From the NCBI RefSeq assembly GCF_000151665.1, contig NW_013171828.1, forward strand, positions 251,469 through 315,468: a stretch of DNA of 64,000 nucleotides, given 5' to 3'. Below, piece after piece: positions 48,791-59,648 of this stretch. Position 1 is the first letter of the stretch; the number at the start of each line of letters is the position of its first letter. Under the pieces are notes generated by a model, which ran no database searches, had not been told where the DNA came from, and was given only the letters and a program-made list of their open reading frames with translations. Made by a program: the position numbers and the translations under genes. Source of the stretch: Blastocystis hominis. Lineage: Eukaryota; Sar; Bigyra; Opalinata; Blastocystidae.

Positions 48791-49194
48791 AATAGAATCA
48801 AAAAAATAGTGAGCAGTTAAACAACAACCATATTCATCAATCAAAATACTAAATATATAAAAATGTATAAACTTTCCCAAGCAAAAAGAGCCAATACTCG
48901 ATCTGCATCGCCAATGGAGACATAGAATCTACGACAAAAACACAATATTTCCTTTTGTTAGGCTTCAAACAACTTTTTTATAAAACGATCGTAAGCAAAA
49001 CCGAGCCCTGACAGTATTTCTCATACTTGAAACTACCGAATAGACATATGATTCCGGCGCTATTTAGCGTTTTTTTAGTTTCTCATGCTTAGAAACGCGA
49101 TGTACATGATCATGTGATCATCATGAGCCTTCAGACGGGACGAATTTTGGCTCATGACACGATCTGGGCAGGATATTCACATATATTTATTGTT
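48791..49194. other. Spacer
   Basis: AT-rich, no gene seen. Confidence 0.5.
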
Positions 49195-49876
49195 TCATAT
49201 CACTCCAGTACTCGGTACCCACAGAAAGAAACAATCATATGCATCATAGTGCCTGATAATAGCAAGAAGAATACTGTTCTGCAACGCACAAGCGATTACC
49301 GAATGGCATTCTTTTCCTAATCAACAATTCGAAAAGCGATATTTACCATTATGCAAGGAAGATGGAACTCGAATTCGAATTGATAAACCTTTGCTTAGAA
49401 CTTGGGGACCTCCCTGACTTATTTCTATTATTTCGGATAGTAAAGACTCTGTCATTGCTACTGAAGAGCTGCTAGGAGGGTCATGTGACAAAACACGAAA
49501 AGGGAAGTTTTCAGACCTCTCAGTAATTCCCAGGTTACTCTAAGAGCAAGTGGTTTGTAAGCATATATTCCTATATTCGTTCTGCGATAACTTACGCAGG
49601 TAAATATAGCCAAGATTTTTGGAATTCGAGAAATACTTTTTTTCTCATTGGTCAGCCTTTCGTAGGTCTCATTTGTCGGAAGAAGAATGGGAACATTAGC
49701 TACACAGAATGGAACAAACGATCTCTCTTTTACATTTATCAATATTGATCTTGTTGTTCTATAGGCAAATAGAGATAATAAGACAAAGAATAGAAATTGC
49801 AGTGATTATTGAAGTTAAATATTGTTTGCCTATGCGAGGAGGCGGAACTGAATCCTTGTATTCGTGAACCATCCAT
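49195..49876 (-). CDS. Unrecognised small multi-exon protein
   Basis: From ATG 49876 (MDGSRIQGFSSASSHRQT), introns of about 26, 25, 22 and 30 nt keep one frame through SFVPFCVANVPILLPTNETY, ENFPFRVLSHDPPSSSSVAM, LLSEIIEISQGGPQVLSKG, IRVPSSLHNGKECHS and AIIRHYDAYDCFFLW, to TGA at 49195. Four consecutive introns agreeing in frame support a real gene. No motif, signal or family recognised. No TGTTTGTT follows, so the last exon may be wrong. Confidence 0.5.
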
Positions 49877-50255
49877 GAAGAAGCACTCTATTATAATGCT
49901 TCTGTTAAAAAGATAATGTTTCTATTGTCTTTTTTGTTAATATTTCTAGACGCTAGGGAATTGGTACCAAGATCATCCTGTTTGTTCGCCGAAAACGCGC
50001 AAAATTCGCATTTGAGTTTAAGTGCACATAACACGTGAGGTCAAAATCAGGTGAGCGAAAAATCCACGTGCACGCAGTATAAGAACACAGCAGTAGCACT
50101 CAGATTGATCTTTCCTCGCCTCTGAACATCACACAAGAAAAAGTCGGAAAATAATAGGGAGAAAAATAGGAAACGACCTTCGTTAACAAAAAGCCAGTCT
50201 CAGTATTTATCGTCAATATTCTATTTTGGGTTTGATTTTGATTATTTTTCGCAAA

Positions 50256-50354
50256 ATGACTCGTGTTACGCTCGAGAAGCGATTGGCTCTCTCTCCAATG
50301 CCTCCTTCTCCCTCCATCACTCCCTTCGTTGATCGGCCGAACTCTGCGAAATAG
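50256..50354 (+). CDS. Possible 32-aa small protein
   Basis: ATG 50256 to TAG 50352, basic and Pro/Ser-rich (MTRVTLEKRLALSPMPPSPS). Preceded by about 200 bp with a possible TATA-like TATAAG near 50078. GC content and codon use look coding. It could be a first exon or a chance frame. Confidence 0.3.
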   Translation: MTRVTLEKRLALSPMPPSPSITPFVDRPNSAK

Positions 50355-50415
50355 GAAATACTCACTCAGCTCAAACCCAAAACTACGGCGTCACATCGCA
50401 GAAGTGTGTGTTATC

Positions 50416-50423
50416 AACAAACA
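50416..50423 (-). terminator. TGTTTGTT overlapping the encoded stop of the SANT gene
   Basis: Minus-strand TGTTTGTT at 50423-50416; the first in-frame stop (TGA, 50416-50414) shares its first base with the last base of the motif. Confidence 0.6.
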
Positions 50424-51340
50424 AGATAATAATCGTGAATATTGAAATCTGGATCCACAAAATCAGGGTCGAGTCCTCGCTGTCTTCGACTCTGTCTCTT
50501 CGGCATATTCGAGAAATCGAAGTTTAAAACATCGTCATCGGTTGAGTCATCCATGTCATCACTATATGTGTACTTTCTTCTCTTCTTGGAGGATAATCGG
50601 CGACGCTTCAAGGAACCCTTTCTCTAAGAAAACAAGAAAAAGGGATACGTCTGAGCCGTTTTGGCGAACTTGAAGAGCCGAGCGGAGCATGGCTAATCGA
50701 GAGAGCAACTGCTGACGCTCAAGTTGTTGGTTTGTGCGTTTATCAAACACCTCGCTGGTTTGTTTTTCGGTAAGTACGGGAATCACAACGCGGTCAATCT
50801 CTTCCTGGGACAAGCCATACTTCCTTAGGTTATATTCGCGCTTTTCTTTAATTTCCTCGGTGGTCATATTATCTACGCCTCGTTCCCAATGAAGAAACTC
50901 ACGTCCATCATTAATTATGATGCCATTCTTTCTGCACACGCCCGTGCGTTTTGCATTTTCCCTTCCGATCACACACACGTCCACGTGCAGTTTTAGAAAT
51001 TCTACCAAGTCAAAACCCCTCTCACCACAAAAAACCTTTCAGAGACTGCTGTCCGATCATTCGCTGCACCTGGCAAACAATCTGGGACACTGTCTTTCCA
51101 GGCAATACCTTCAGAGTCGTTAGTTGCTTCCAGCAACCAATTCCATACTTCATGATCGAACAGCGAAGTACTTCGGCCTCCTGCTTTGTCCATCCTATTC
51201 AGTGGAAATATCAAAAGATGGATACCTGGAGCGAATGTGACATTCCACAAGGACTTGCTATCCGATCCAAAGATTTTGGTGATACGATCTACTCATCATT
51301 GCCTTGCAGAGAGTGCCACTCTTTGACATTTCACTCGGAC
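50417..51340 (-). CDS. SANT/Myb-like nuclear protein
   Basis: Exons with introns of 35, 31, 34, 30 and 25 nt read EWHSLQGNDDKSLWNV, then a SANT/Myb repeat with the expected Trp spacing (WTKQEAEVLRCSIMKYGIGC, WKQLTTLKVLPGKTVSQIVC) and QVQRMIGQQSLKEFLKLHVD. Then come TGVCRKNGIIINDG, MTTEEIKEKREYNLRKYGLS and a coiled segment. After a 25-nt intron a basic tail (KRRRLSSKKRRK, a nuclear localisation signal) and an acidic patch (DDMDDSTDDD) end NIHDYY before the 3' motif. The family looks like chromatin or transcription SANT proteins but no specific name is offered. The first exon and start codon were not resolved. Confidence 0.65.
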
Positions 51341-51410
51341 TCGAAAGTTCTAAAGAAAGAGAGGCAATCCAAAAAAGGCGGCAAAACGAGTTTCGTTCCT
51401 TTTTTTCTCA

Positions 51411-51418
51411 AACAAACA
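51411..51418 (-). terminator. TGTTTGTT 3'-end motif of ABCC gene
   Basis: Minus strand, 66 nt after the stop codon. Confidence 0.6.
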
Positions 51419-51484
51419 ACCAATCAATTTATCATTAAATCAATCATATTTTTAATAATCAAATGCACTATCAGTATTAGTAGA

Positions 51485-54400
51485 TTATATAGACGATTTC
51501 ACGTCACCTTGCTCAGTCTGCTCAGTCTGCTCAGTCTGCTCAGTCTGCTCCGACTTCTTCGTATCCTCACCCTTCGCTAAATTATACTCGTCCAACTCCT
51601 TCTTCATCTCCTCACATCCCGGAACCAAATCGAACAGGTTGGGATCGTTGGCAGCCAACACCATTCCCTTGAAGATACCGTTCTTGTGAAGCAGATTATA
51701 AGGCGTATCGTACTCCGCCACCTTACCAGCGTCCATCACACACACACGATCCGCATCCATAATCGTGTTCAGTCTGTGCGCGATCGTCAGCGTGGTGCAG
51801 TTCGAGAACTGCTTACGAATCATCTGCTGCAGGAAAGCATCCGTCTCGTTATCCAACGACGCGGTGGCCTCGTCCATAATCAGAATCTTCGGCTTCTTCA
51901 GCAGCGCACGCGCCATGCAGATCAGCTGACGCTCTCCCACCGAGAAGTTAGTGCCTCCCTCCTGCACGTCGTCCTCCAGCTTGCGAGGCATGTTGTCGAT
52001 TACATCCTTCAACTCCACCTGCTCCAGCACCGACCAGATCTCCTCATCGGTGGACTCGTTGAACGGATCCAGGTTGAAGCGCACCGAGGCCGAGAACAGC
52101 ACGGGGTCCTGCGGAATGATGCACAGCGCGCGACGGACATCCTCCAGACCCAGCTTGCCCAGGTCGATTCCATCGATCGAGATGGAACCCTCGCACAGAT
52201 CGGTGATTCGGAACAGAGCGATCATCATCGTCGACTTGCCAGCGCCAGTACGGCCGACCACACCCACCTTCTCGTGCGGCTTGACCGAGAGATTCACTCC
52301 CTTCATGACCAGCGGGCCATCGCGGTATCGCAGTTTCGCGTCCTTGATTTCGATGGCTCCCTCCGAAGGCCAGTTCTCCGGAGGATGAACGTCCGTGTGC
52401 ATGGGAGGCTCCGGCTTGACCGTATCCACGTACTCCTTGATACGCTCCACTCCGTTCATCTGCGACTCCATCTGCGCCAGCATTCGTACCATCTGCTTCA
52501 TGAAATTCGAAAGGGCCGAACAGGCAGACAGGGCAACGCCCAGCAGACCCGGACTCATCCAGCTCTCGCTGTTCTCGTCCGTGAACTTGATCACTAAAAT
52601 GGTGATCAAACCGATCGAGGCGCTCATGATGGCGGTAATCACATCGGAACGGAGCGACAGCCAGGACTGCTGACTCCACTGCAGAATCATCATGCAGTTG
52701 TTGTTACGGTCCAGCTTCTTCTCGATTCCGGAGATGAAGCGCTTCTGATGTCCGTAGGCACGGATCGACGGAGATCCAGCCAGCACGGCCTGGAAATCGG
52801 AGAAAATAGGAGTACGCGTGAGGGACTCGATACGCTGAATATCGATGTTGGATCGGCGGAAATTGTGCTGCCAGATGTAGAACACCGCTCCCACAATGAT
52901 GATCACAATGGCCATCAGACCGCGCGTCGACACGATGATGCACACCACTTCCACAAGCAGCATGAACATCTGGTGGTAGAACATGGACATCGAACGCGGC
53001 ATTTCGAAGTCCACCATGGCCATATCACGGTTGAATCGGTTCAGCACACGACCCACGGGCGTCACATCGTGGAACGACACCGGAGCGTCCAAAATCACAT
53101 TGGCCAGATCATCGTGCAGCAGCTGCGCGGCACGAATACGACCCGGAATGAAAATGCAGATACGGATCACGGTAAGCACGCAGTACGCCAGAATGTATCC
53201 AGAATACGTCCAGATATAGCTGTTGGTACGCTCGGTGCATTCCTCCTGGGTCACATTTGGCAGATTGCAGAAGTTGTCGTCCGACCAGTTCGACAGCACG
53301 AACTGCGAGATGATGTTGAACACCGAAGCGATCACGAAGAACAGCAGCACCGTGGCCATCAGCCAGTTGCCGAAGGACTTGAAGTAGTACTGGTACACCT
53401 TCCACGAGATTCCTCCCGTCACCTTCGTCTCCGTCGTGGTCAGCGATCCGTCCTCGTGGCTCACGTCCGTTTCCGGCTGTTTCACCTTCGACTGGCGCTT
53501 CTCCTCGTCCTCCTTCTCCTTCATCGAGCGGCGCGAGGCGGCGAACGACGAAGAGCCGTCCTCCTCGGTCAGCAGACTCATCAAATCGATGTTCTGAGCC
53601 TTCAGCTCCTCGTAGGTTCCCTGGTGCAGAATGGTCTGGTTCTCCAGCACGATGATGTAGTCGCACTTGTGCAGATACTGCGTGGCGTTGGTGACCAGAA
53701 TACGCGTACGACCGGCCATGTACTTGTGAATGCACTTGTTGAACAGGGCCTTGCCCACGTGCGAATCCACAGCCGCAATGGGATCATCCATCACCACGAT
53801 ATCCGAGTCCGAATAGCAGCAACGAGCCAGCGAGATACGGGCCTTCTGACCTCCAGACACGTTGATTCCACGATCTCCAATCTCGCACTCATCGCCTCCC
53901 TGCAGCATCTTCAGATCGTCCTTCAGAGAGCACACATCGATGATCTCCTTGTACTTCTTCTCGTCGTACGGCTTGCCGAAGAGAATGTTGTTCTTCACCG
54001 TCTCGTTGACCAGCCAGGCCTGCTGCGCGGACAGCGACATGCTTCCGTTCACCATCACCACACCCGCGTTTCGCGTCATCTCACCCACCAGCGTGGACAC
54101 GAAGGAGGTCTTGCCGCTTCCTACACGACCCACAACGGCCACCAGCGAGCCCTTCTTGATGCGCGTCGTGATGTTCTTCAGGCAGTTCTCGTGGTCGCCC
54201 CACGCGAAATAACCGTCGCGGATCAGCACGGCGTCCGTCGCCGCGTCGTAATCCTCCACCACCTTCTCGTTTCCGTTGATGTCCTTGTAGGTGACCTTGC
54301 TGCCAGCGGGCAGATTCTTCTCCACAATGGACTCATCGCACTCGTCCAGATTGAGGAAGTTGGTGATACGGTTCACAGACACGGTGAACTCCACCAGGAT

Positions 54401-55688
54401 CATCAGCACCATGGGCAGCATGGCGAACGGCATCTGCATGATCTTGAACAGCGAGAGCGAGGTGAACGCATTCGACGAAGTCAGCGGCTGGCCCATCACG
54501 GAGGGGTACAGAGCGAAGCACACCATAGGAACGATGTTGGGAACCAGCGTCAGCAGACAGTCCAAGCCCAAGTTCATCATCCAGGTCATTTGCTTGTGGT
54601 AACCGAGCTCCTTGTGACGAATGTCGTGGAGCTTGGCCTTGAACGGCTTCTCCCAGCAGTAGTACTTGATCACACGAATTCCAGTAAGCACTTCGTTCAT
54701 CAGCTTCACACGAGCATCGGTGGTGTTCATCACATTTCTTCGAACCGGTCGCGACACGCCCACAACACAGAATTGGATGATCAGCATCACAAAATAAATG
54801 GCAATGGCAACCCATGTCAGGACGCCCATCATACTTGCAACTAACACAACGCAGATGACCAGCTAGACATAAGAACCCTTCCACAGAGCATCCTACCATA
54901 AAGGGAACCATGATGATGACAGTGACCATCATCATGAACATCAGCAACGAGTTGGTATCGTTACTCATGATGTTCACGAGCTGACCGGTAGACGTCGATC
55001 CCTTTGCTGTAGAAGTCAAACGCAGAGCCTTTCGGTAAATTGCCTCAGACACCATTGACTTCATACCAACTCCAATCTTCACAATCATCATCATCACTGC
55101 CGAATTGATCAGGGCAGTAAAGATAGGAACTACTAACAGAATTGCAGTATACACCCAAAGAATGCCCTCATCTACAAATCAAATCAAGCACAAAAAACAC
55201 ACTCTCAGCACCATTCTCAATTTCAGCTACAAAATATTTCAAAACCAAAGTAGGGACAAAGGACAGGAAAATGGCCACTATATTCAAGATCATTGCCACA
55301 CTCCAATAGCCAAGACCATTGGCATCAATAATTGCCGTCACCAAACTTCGGTGCTTCGGATCCTTCTTCAACTGCTTATTCCATTCCTTCTCAAAGTTGG
55401 CATACAGATGTTTAGGTTTCATAGTGATTGAACTGTAACCCAAATCAGATTCAACTAAAGGACTTTTTCCACCCTTTTGGATCAACTTGGAAAGGAAGGA
55501 CACACTAAAAGTCAAAGCTGGAATATAATATTACGTAATCCACGACCAAAAGTTCGATCTATCCAACAAAGAGAAATGATCTTCGTCCTAAAGTGAAGAG
55601 AAGGCAAAATGCTTACGTTTACATAAGACGGCATACGATTGTGAAGATCAATCTGCTCCAGGTTTTCCTCCTTAGCAGAGGGTGTCAT
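51485..55688 (-). CDS. ABC transporter, ABCC (MRP) subfamily, 1359 aa
   Basis: Full ATP-driven exporter, layout TMD1-NBD1-TMD2-NBD2, without the extra TMD0 of long MRPs. Introns of 29, 30, 31 and 34 nt lie only in the first kilobase (55688 to 54845); spliced length 4080 nt. NBD1: Walker A GRVGSGKTS, signature VSGGQKARISLARCC, Walker B IVVMDDPIAAVDSHVG (Asp where many ABC proteins have catalytic Glu, usual in ABCC NBD1). NBD2: Walker A GRTGAGKST, signature FSVGERQLICMARALL, Walker B ILIMDEATASLDNETD. About twelve membrane segments. The C-terminal tail has a 9-nt repeat (EQT)n at about 51512-51550. Substrates are unknown; the subfamily exports organic anions and conjugates. Confidence 0.95.
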
Positions 55689-56520
55689 TTCAATCTAGAC
55701 ATAAGAACAAGAGTGTTGCCATACATTCTTAGACATTGAAACTAAAAATAATACTGAAATATATGGTTGTGTTGAGGGGTTTCACCGTTCTTTCAGAATT
55801 CTATCATACTTCTTCCAGAACAAATATTAAAAATCATGTACGGAAAAGAATGGCGATGTTTTCATGATGCCCAGAGGTTTGTGGATGCATACATAGTCGC
55901 AAGAAGAAAAATCTACCAAAACAGTTGTGTCTCATCTTTTGTCTAATATTAGCTATTTGAAATTCTGCATGCACTTGAAAAGAAAAATAGGTTACTATGC
56001 CAAATTGTCGACTTTACTTGTGTTTCCTTCTGATCTTCGTTCATATTCACCTCTAGAATAGCAGAAATGCATGTTGTCAGGAGTTGTAGGCAATCCTTAG
56101 AGAATCGAAGCATTCTACGGATGGAAAGGTTGCCTGTTTATGATAATTTCCAGCGTAGAGTTGCAGCGAATCCATTTTTCAAGTTCTATTAATGCTGAAA
56201 TCCGTAAAAGATGGGTAGAAGAAATGGATGGAGAAATTGTACGAGAATGTGTATGCTTCTATTAATTTCGGAGTGAGCGTATGATAGGTAGAGTTAATGT
56301 AGAACTTTTCAAAATAGGATTACAAAGATAGGGATTTGAAGTGGTTTAATTTATTCTTCTCAGATTGTTGATCAAGAGCAATGATTTCCGTAAACTGTTG
56401 AGGTCGTCTTCACATTCGCTTTCTCAACCATAAATCCATTCTTTTCATATTCTATACAACTCAAATTGGGTCGTTTCTTTCGCGTTTTTATCACAATCCA
56501 TATTTCGTTTTCATTTATTC
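55689..56520. other. Spacer
   Basis: AT-rich; no gene, tRNA or repeat recognised. Confidence 0.5.
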
Positions 56521-56811
56521 ATGGCTGAAGTTTGCAATACATTTTTAGTGTCTAAATATATAGGCAGCTGTTCTAAAAGACAACACAGAAGTGAACAAGG
56601 TATATTTGTTGTGGTAATGTGAGTAATAACACAGGGAGCGAACGCTCGACTTGATTCGTTCGTTGGAGCTACTGCGGTTGCAGATTTGTTGAAATCGACT
56701 TTAGGTCCTAAAGGTATGGACAAAATTATTCAAAATGTGTTATTTGAGAACAGGTGCGATGTTTAGGTAACGGTGACAAATGGTTCGCTGCTTCTACTTC
56801 ATGATGGTTGA
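56521..56811 (+). pseudogene. CCT2: 5' fragment of chaperonin CCT beta subunit
   Basis: ATG 56521 and three introns (56530-56563, 56600-56634, 56737-56766; 34, 35 and 30 nt) give [46 protein letters not shown] and VTVTN. This is the start of the CCT2/TCP-1-beta subunit, a cytosolic actin/tubulin folding chaperonin, up to the TNDGAT motif. The match breaks after TN, and the frame ends at TGA 56809-56811. The remaining about 470 residues are absent. Introns are retained, so this is a truncated genomic copy, not a retrocopy; a complete gene must exist elsewhere. Confidence 0.85.
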
Positions 56812-56984
56812 ATGAAAAGTGGTTGTTCTTGAAATTCATGGTATTTATGTGTGAATATCAGAACTACGAAATGGAATTCGGATGGTGTGAGAAATGTGAA
56901 CCACTAAGTGCAAAAAGCATTAAGCAGTAACAAATACTAAAGATATAGAATATATCAAATTAATCTTTAATATTCCACTTTCCA

Positions 56985-58450
56985 ATGTCACCATAGAGTA
57001 CAAGCGAAGCCATGCCTTCTGGAGCTGATAGATGTTAATACTGGATGATCTACATTTACAAATATCAAATCAATTCAATTTTGCTCCGTAATATCAATGA
57101 ACATGACAAATCATCGCTTATTCCGCCAAGTGTGCATTGAGCCAGTCGAATGGATTGGAATGATGGAAGATCCATATCAATCATTTTACTCAAATTCATT
57201 CAATACTTTCAATTACTGTTAATTTTGAAATTCTTATCATTCAGGTGTTCAATATCAGATCAATATTTCCAGCCACAATGGTACTGTAAATTCACCCGAA
57301 CAACTTCCATTTGTACCAGTTTAAGTGTATTATTATTATTGTAGAATAGTCTTCAATCCCAAGTCTCCTCCATAATCAATGAAACTGGATTGACCGATTT
57401 GAATCGATCCCAATGATTCACAATTCATAATGCAATATGATTTCGAGTGGTTCTTTGCTTCTTCGTTGTTTTAGTTTGATTCCTTCACTTGAATAGATGG
57501 ATTTCTGCCGATTATCAATGTTTTCAATCGATTCATATTTCAATATTGAGTGTTTTCACGAATCCGAAGCAATTATTACGAACATCAATTGATTCAGATC
57601 CAGTTTATTCTAATTGTGGCGATATTTCGAATAATCACACGATTCGTCACTTTTAAACTCATTATCTTCAAATCCATCGATTCATTGATCGTTCTGTAAT
57701 ATCAGGCATAGAACCAGGTTTATGACTCATGGCTGTTGCTAAATTGCACTTTAATACTGCATTGTGTCAATTATTACTCAGAATTATATAGCTTAATACC
57801 ATTCATTTCCTCTCCATCTTTCCATGTACCATCCCGTAAAACAATTTAAGTCTTTTCATCAATCAAATATCCTTTCCCTTCACAAACAAAGCGTTCATTG
57901 ACTTCGTGATAGTAAAATCCACACACATAAATTGAGATTCGTTTCATTATATCCGAACGATCTGCTCTACTTGGCTTCACTTCACTTCACTTCAGTCCTT
58001 GTATCTTCACTGAAACATCGAATCACTTCTTTCAATGCTCCTTTGAATCAGATTCTTTCTACAACCGTGTTTCCATTTTCTTCGCCATATTCGATATTCC
58101 ATTTTTCTTTCATCTCCTTTCGTTGTATTTCCCATGATACATCATATGCCCCATTTTGGCATACCAGATTTCCATTTGAAGTCCTTGCGTGTGATAAACA
58201 ACGTTCTGACTGGATTTCCTTCCTTATCTATTTTCGAATCGATGACTGAAATCAACTCGACCATTCTTGAATCGAATAAACTCCTCTGCTTCCTTTCTTT
58301 CTCTCCAATGCTACTATTATCCATTACTCTCATATAGATATACCTCCCCAATTTCGCTATGCAATTCAAAGTCATTCCTTTGTATTTCCTCAGTATCGCT
58401 GAACAGTGTTTTGCTTATTATTCTTTTCTGGGATTTCAGAATGGCCTACT
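56985..58450 (-). pseudogene. MORN/LRR gene region, decayed copy C
   Basis: Minus strand, from right: 58375-57790 resembles MORN protein D (KDFKWKSGMPKWG, ISIYVCGFYYHEVNERFV, GKGYLIDEKT) with many stops. 57700-56985 resembles the LRR part and 3' extension of copies A and B, with the same TTGAATGGATTG and CAATACTTTCAATTA phrases. The order MORN then LRR equals that of D then B at 22574-20045. Older and much more eroded than the other copies. Confidence 0.65.
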
Positions 58451-59648
58451 GAAGCATATCCATTGGATAGATGCTCTGCTCTGTGAATTTCAATTAACGA
58501 AGTTGTTCATAAGAGTAGAACATAGAAACACTCTTTTCATCCATTTTTGTGAAATCAATAGTAAAACCCTATGGGATAAACGTGTCAATCAATTTGCTTT
58601 GTTCTGTTCTATCCTAACATGATTCTATACAATTCATTGATTAGTGATTGTATTCTATATTTATTCGTTGTGAATAATGAAAAGCAGAATGGGAGTGACA
58701 AATCTAGTATTTTGAGGCTTTGAATATTCCTCCTTGTAACACATGTCAATTCAAATCGATTCGATTCTCCCAATAAATCGGATTCTATCCATAACATACT
58801 ACGAATCGAATAGCAAAGCTCTTAATTGATTACACATATCTGATTTCAAAATGTGGCTATTATTCTACTTACTATTGGTCAATAGGAATTCAAATTTGGG
58901 TTTCATTGAAAACACGATGACAATATTAATTCCCTGATTTCTGCAATCTTAATGTCTTTTGTATAAACATGATGAAGTGAGTATTGGACGAAGATAGGAG
59001 AATGTTTGATATTTGAATTGGCATACAAATAACATGTCTATTTTGTATAAGCAGCTATATTGAAAGTACTTTTTCTATACAGCCATACGTTATGCATCAT
59101 ATTGTCTATTTTCTGCCAAACAAGTAGATTCCTAAGTAAATTCTTAAACAACCAGAATTAGTGAGATGTTATGTATAATTGTAAATTCTCGATTCATTTA
59201 GAGGAGTATAATTGTGTTGAAATGAGAGTGTATTTCAAGCGATACTCATTATTCTATTCATGCTTCTCATAGTCACCTGTCGAATTACATTATTCAGTAA
59301 ACGATATAGAGAATAACATTCACTTTATCGAATTCACTAAAACAACAATGAGATTGTAAAGCATTAAAACACAAAACATCGTTATTCTTCCACACATCTC
59401 CCCTAATACTTAAACCAATTCTAGTTATCCAAATACAATAGATCTGGGAATGGAACATTGGACTGTTGCCATTTTCTCAGAAATCAATGAGTAACAGTGG
59501 ATTGAATTTAATCGTCAAACTCTTAGCTAAAACAGTGAAATAGGCATAGCCAACGAAAACTATCAGTAGTGTGTTCAATAAAAGAAATAGAATACAAGAA
59601 ATGTGTTTATACTGTTACGTTACTAATGTTTATTACCTGAGAAATGAG
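58451..59648. other. AT-rich spacer
   Basis: No gene recognised. Confidence 0.6.

Noticed and set aside
52748-54844. 698-codon plus-strand frame
   Set aside because: Antisense shadow of the ABCC transporter; His/Arg/Gln-rich product with no domain, while the minus strand has complete ABC motifs.
57932-58622. Three short plus-strand frames
   Set aside because: Shadows of the decayed minus-strand MORN gene; the plus-strand products are Ser/Phe/Ile-rich without motifs.
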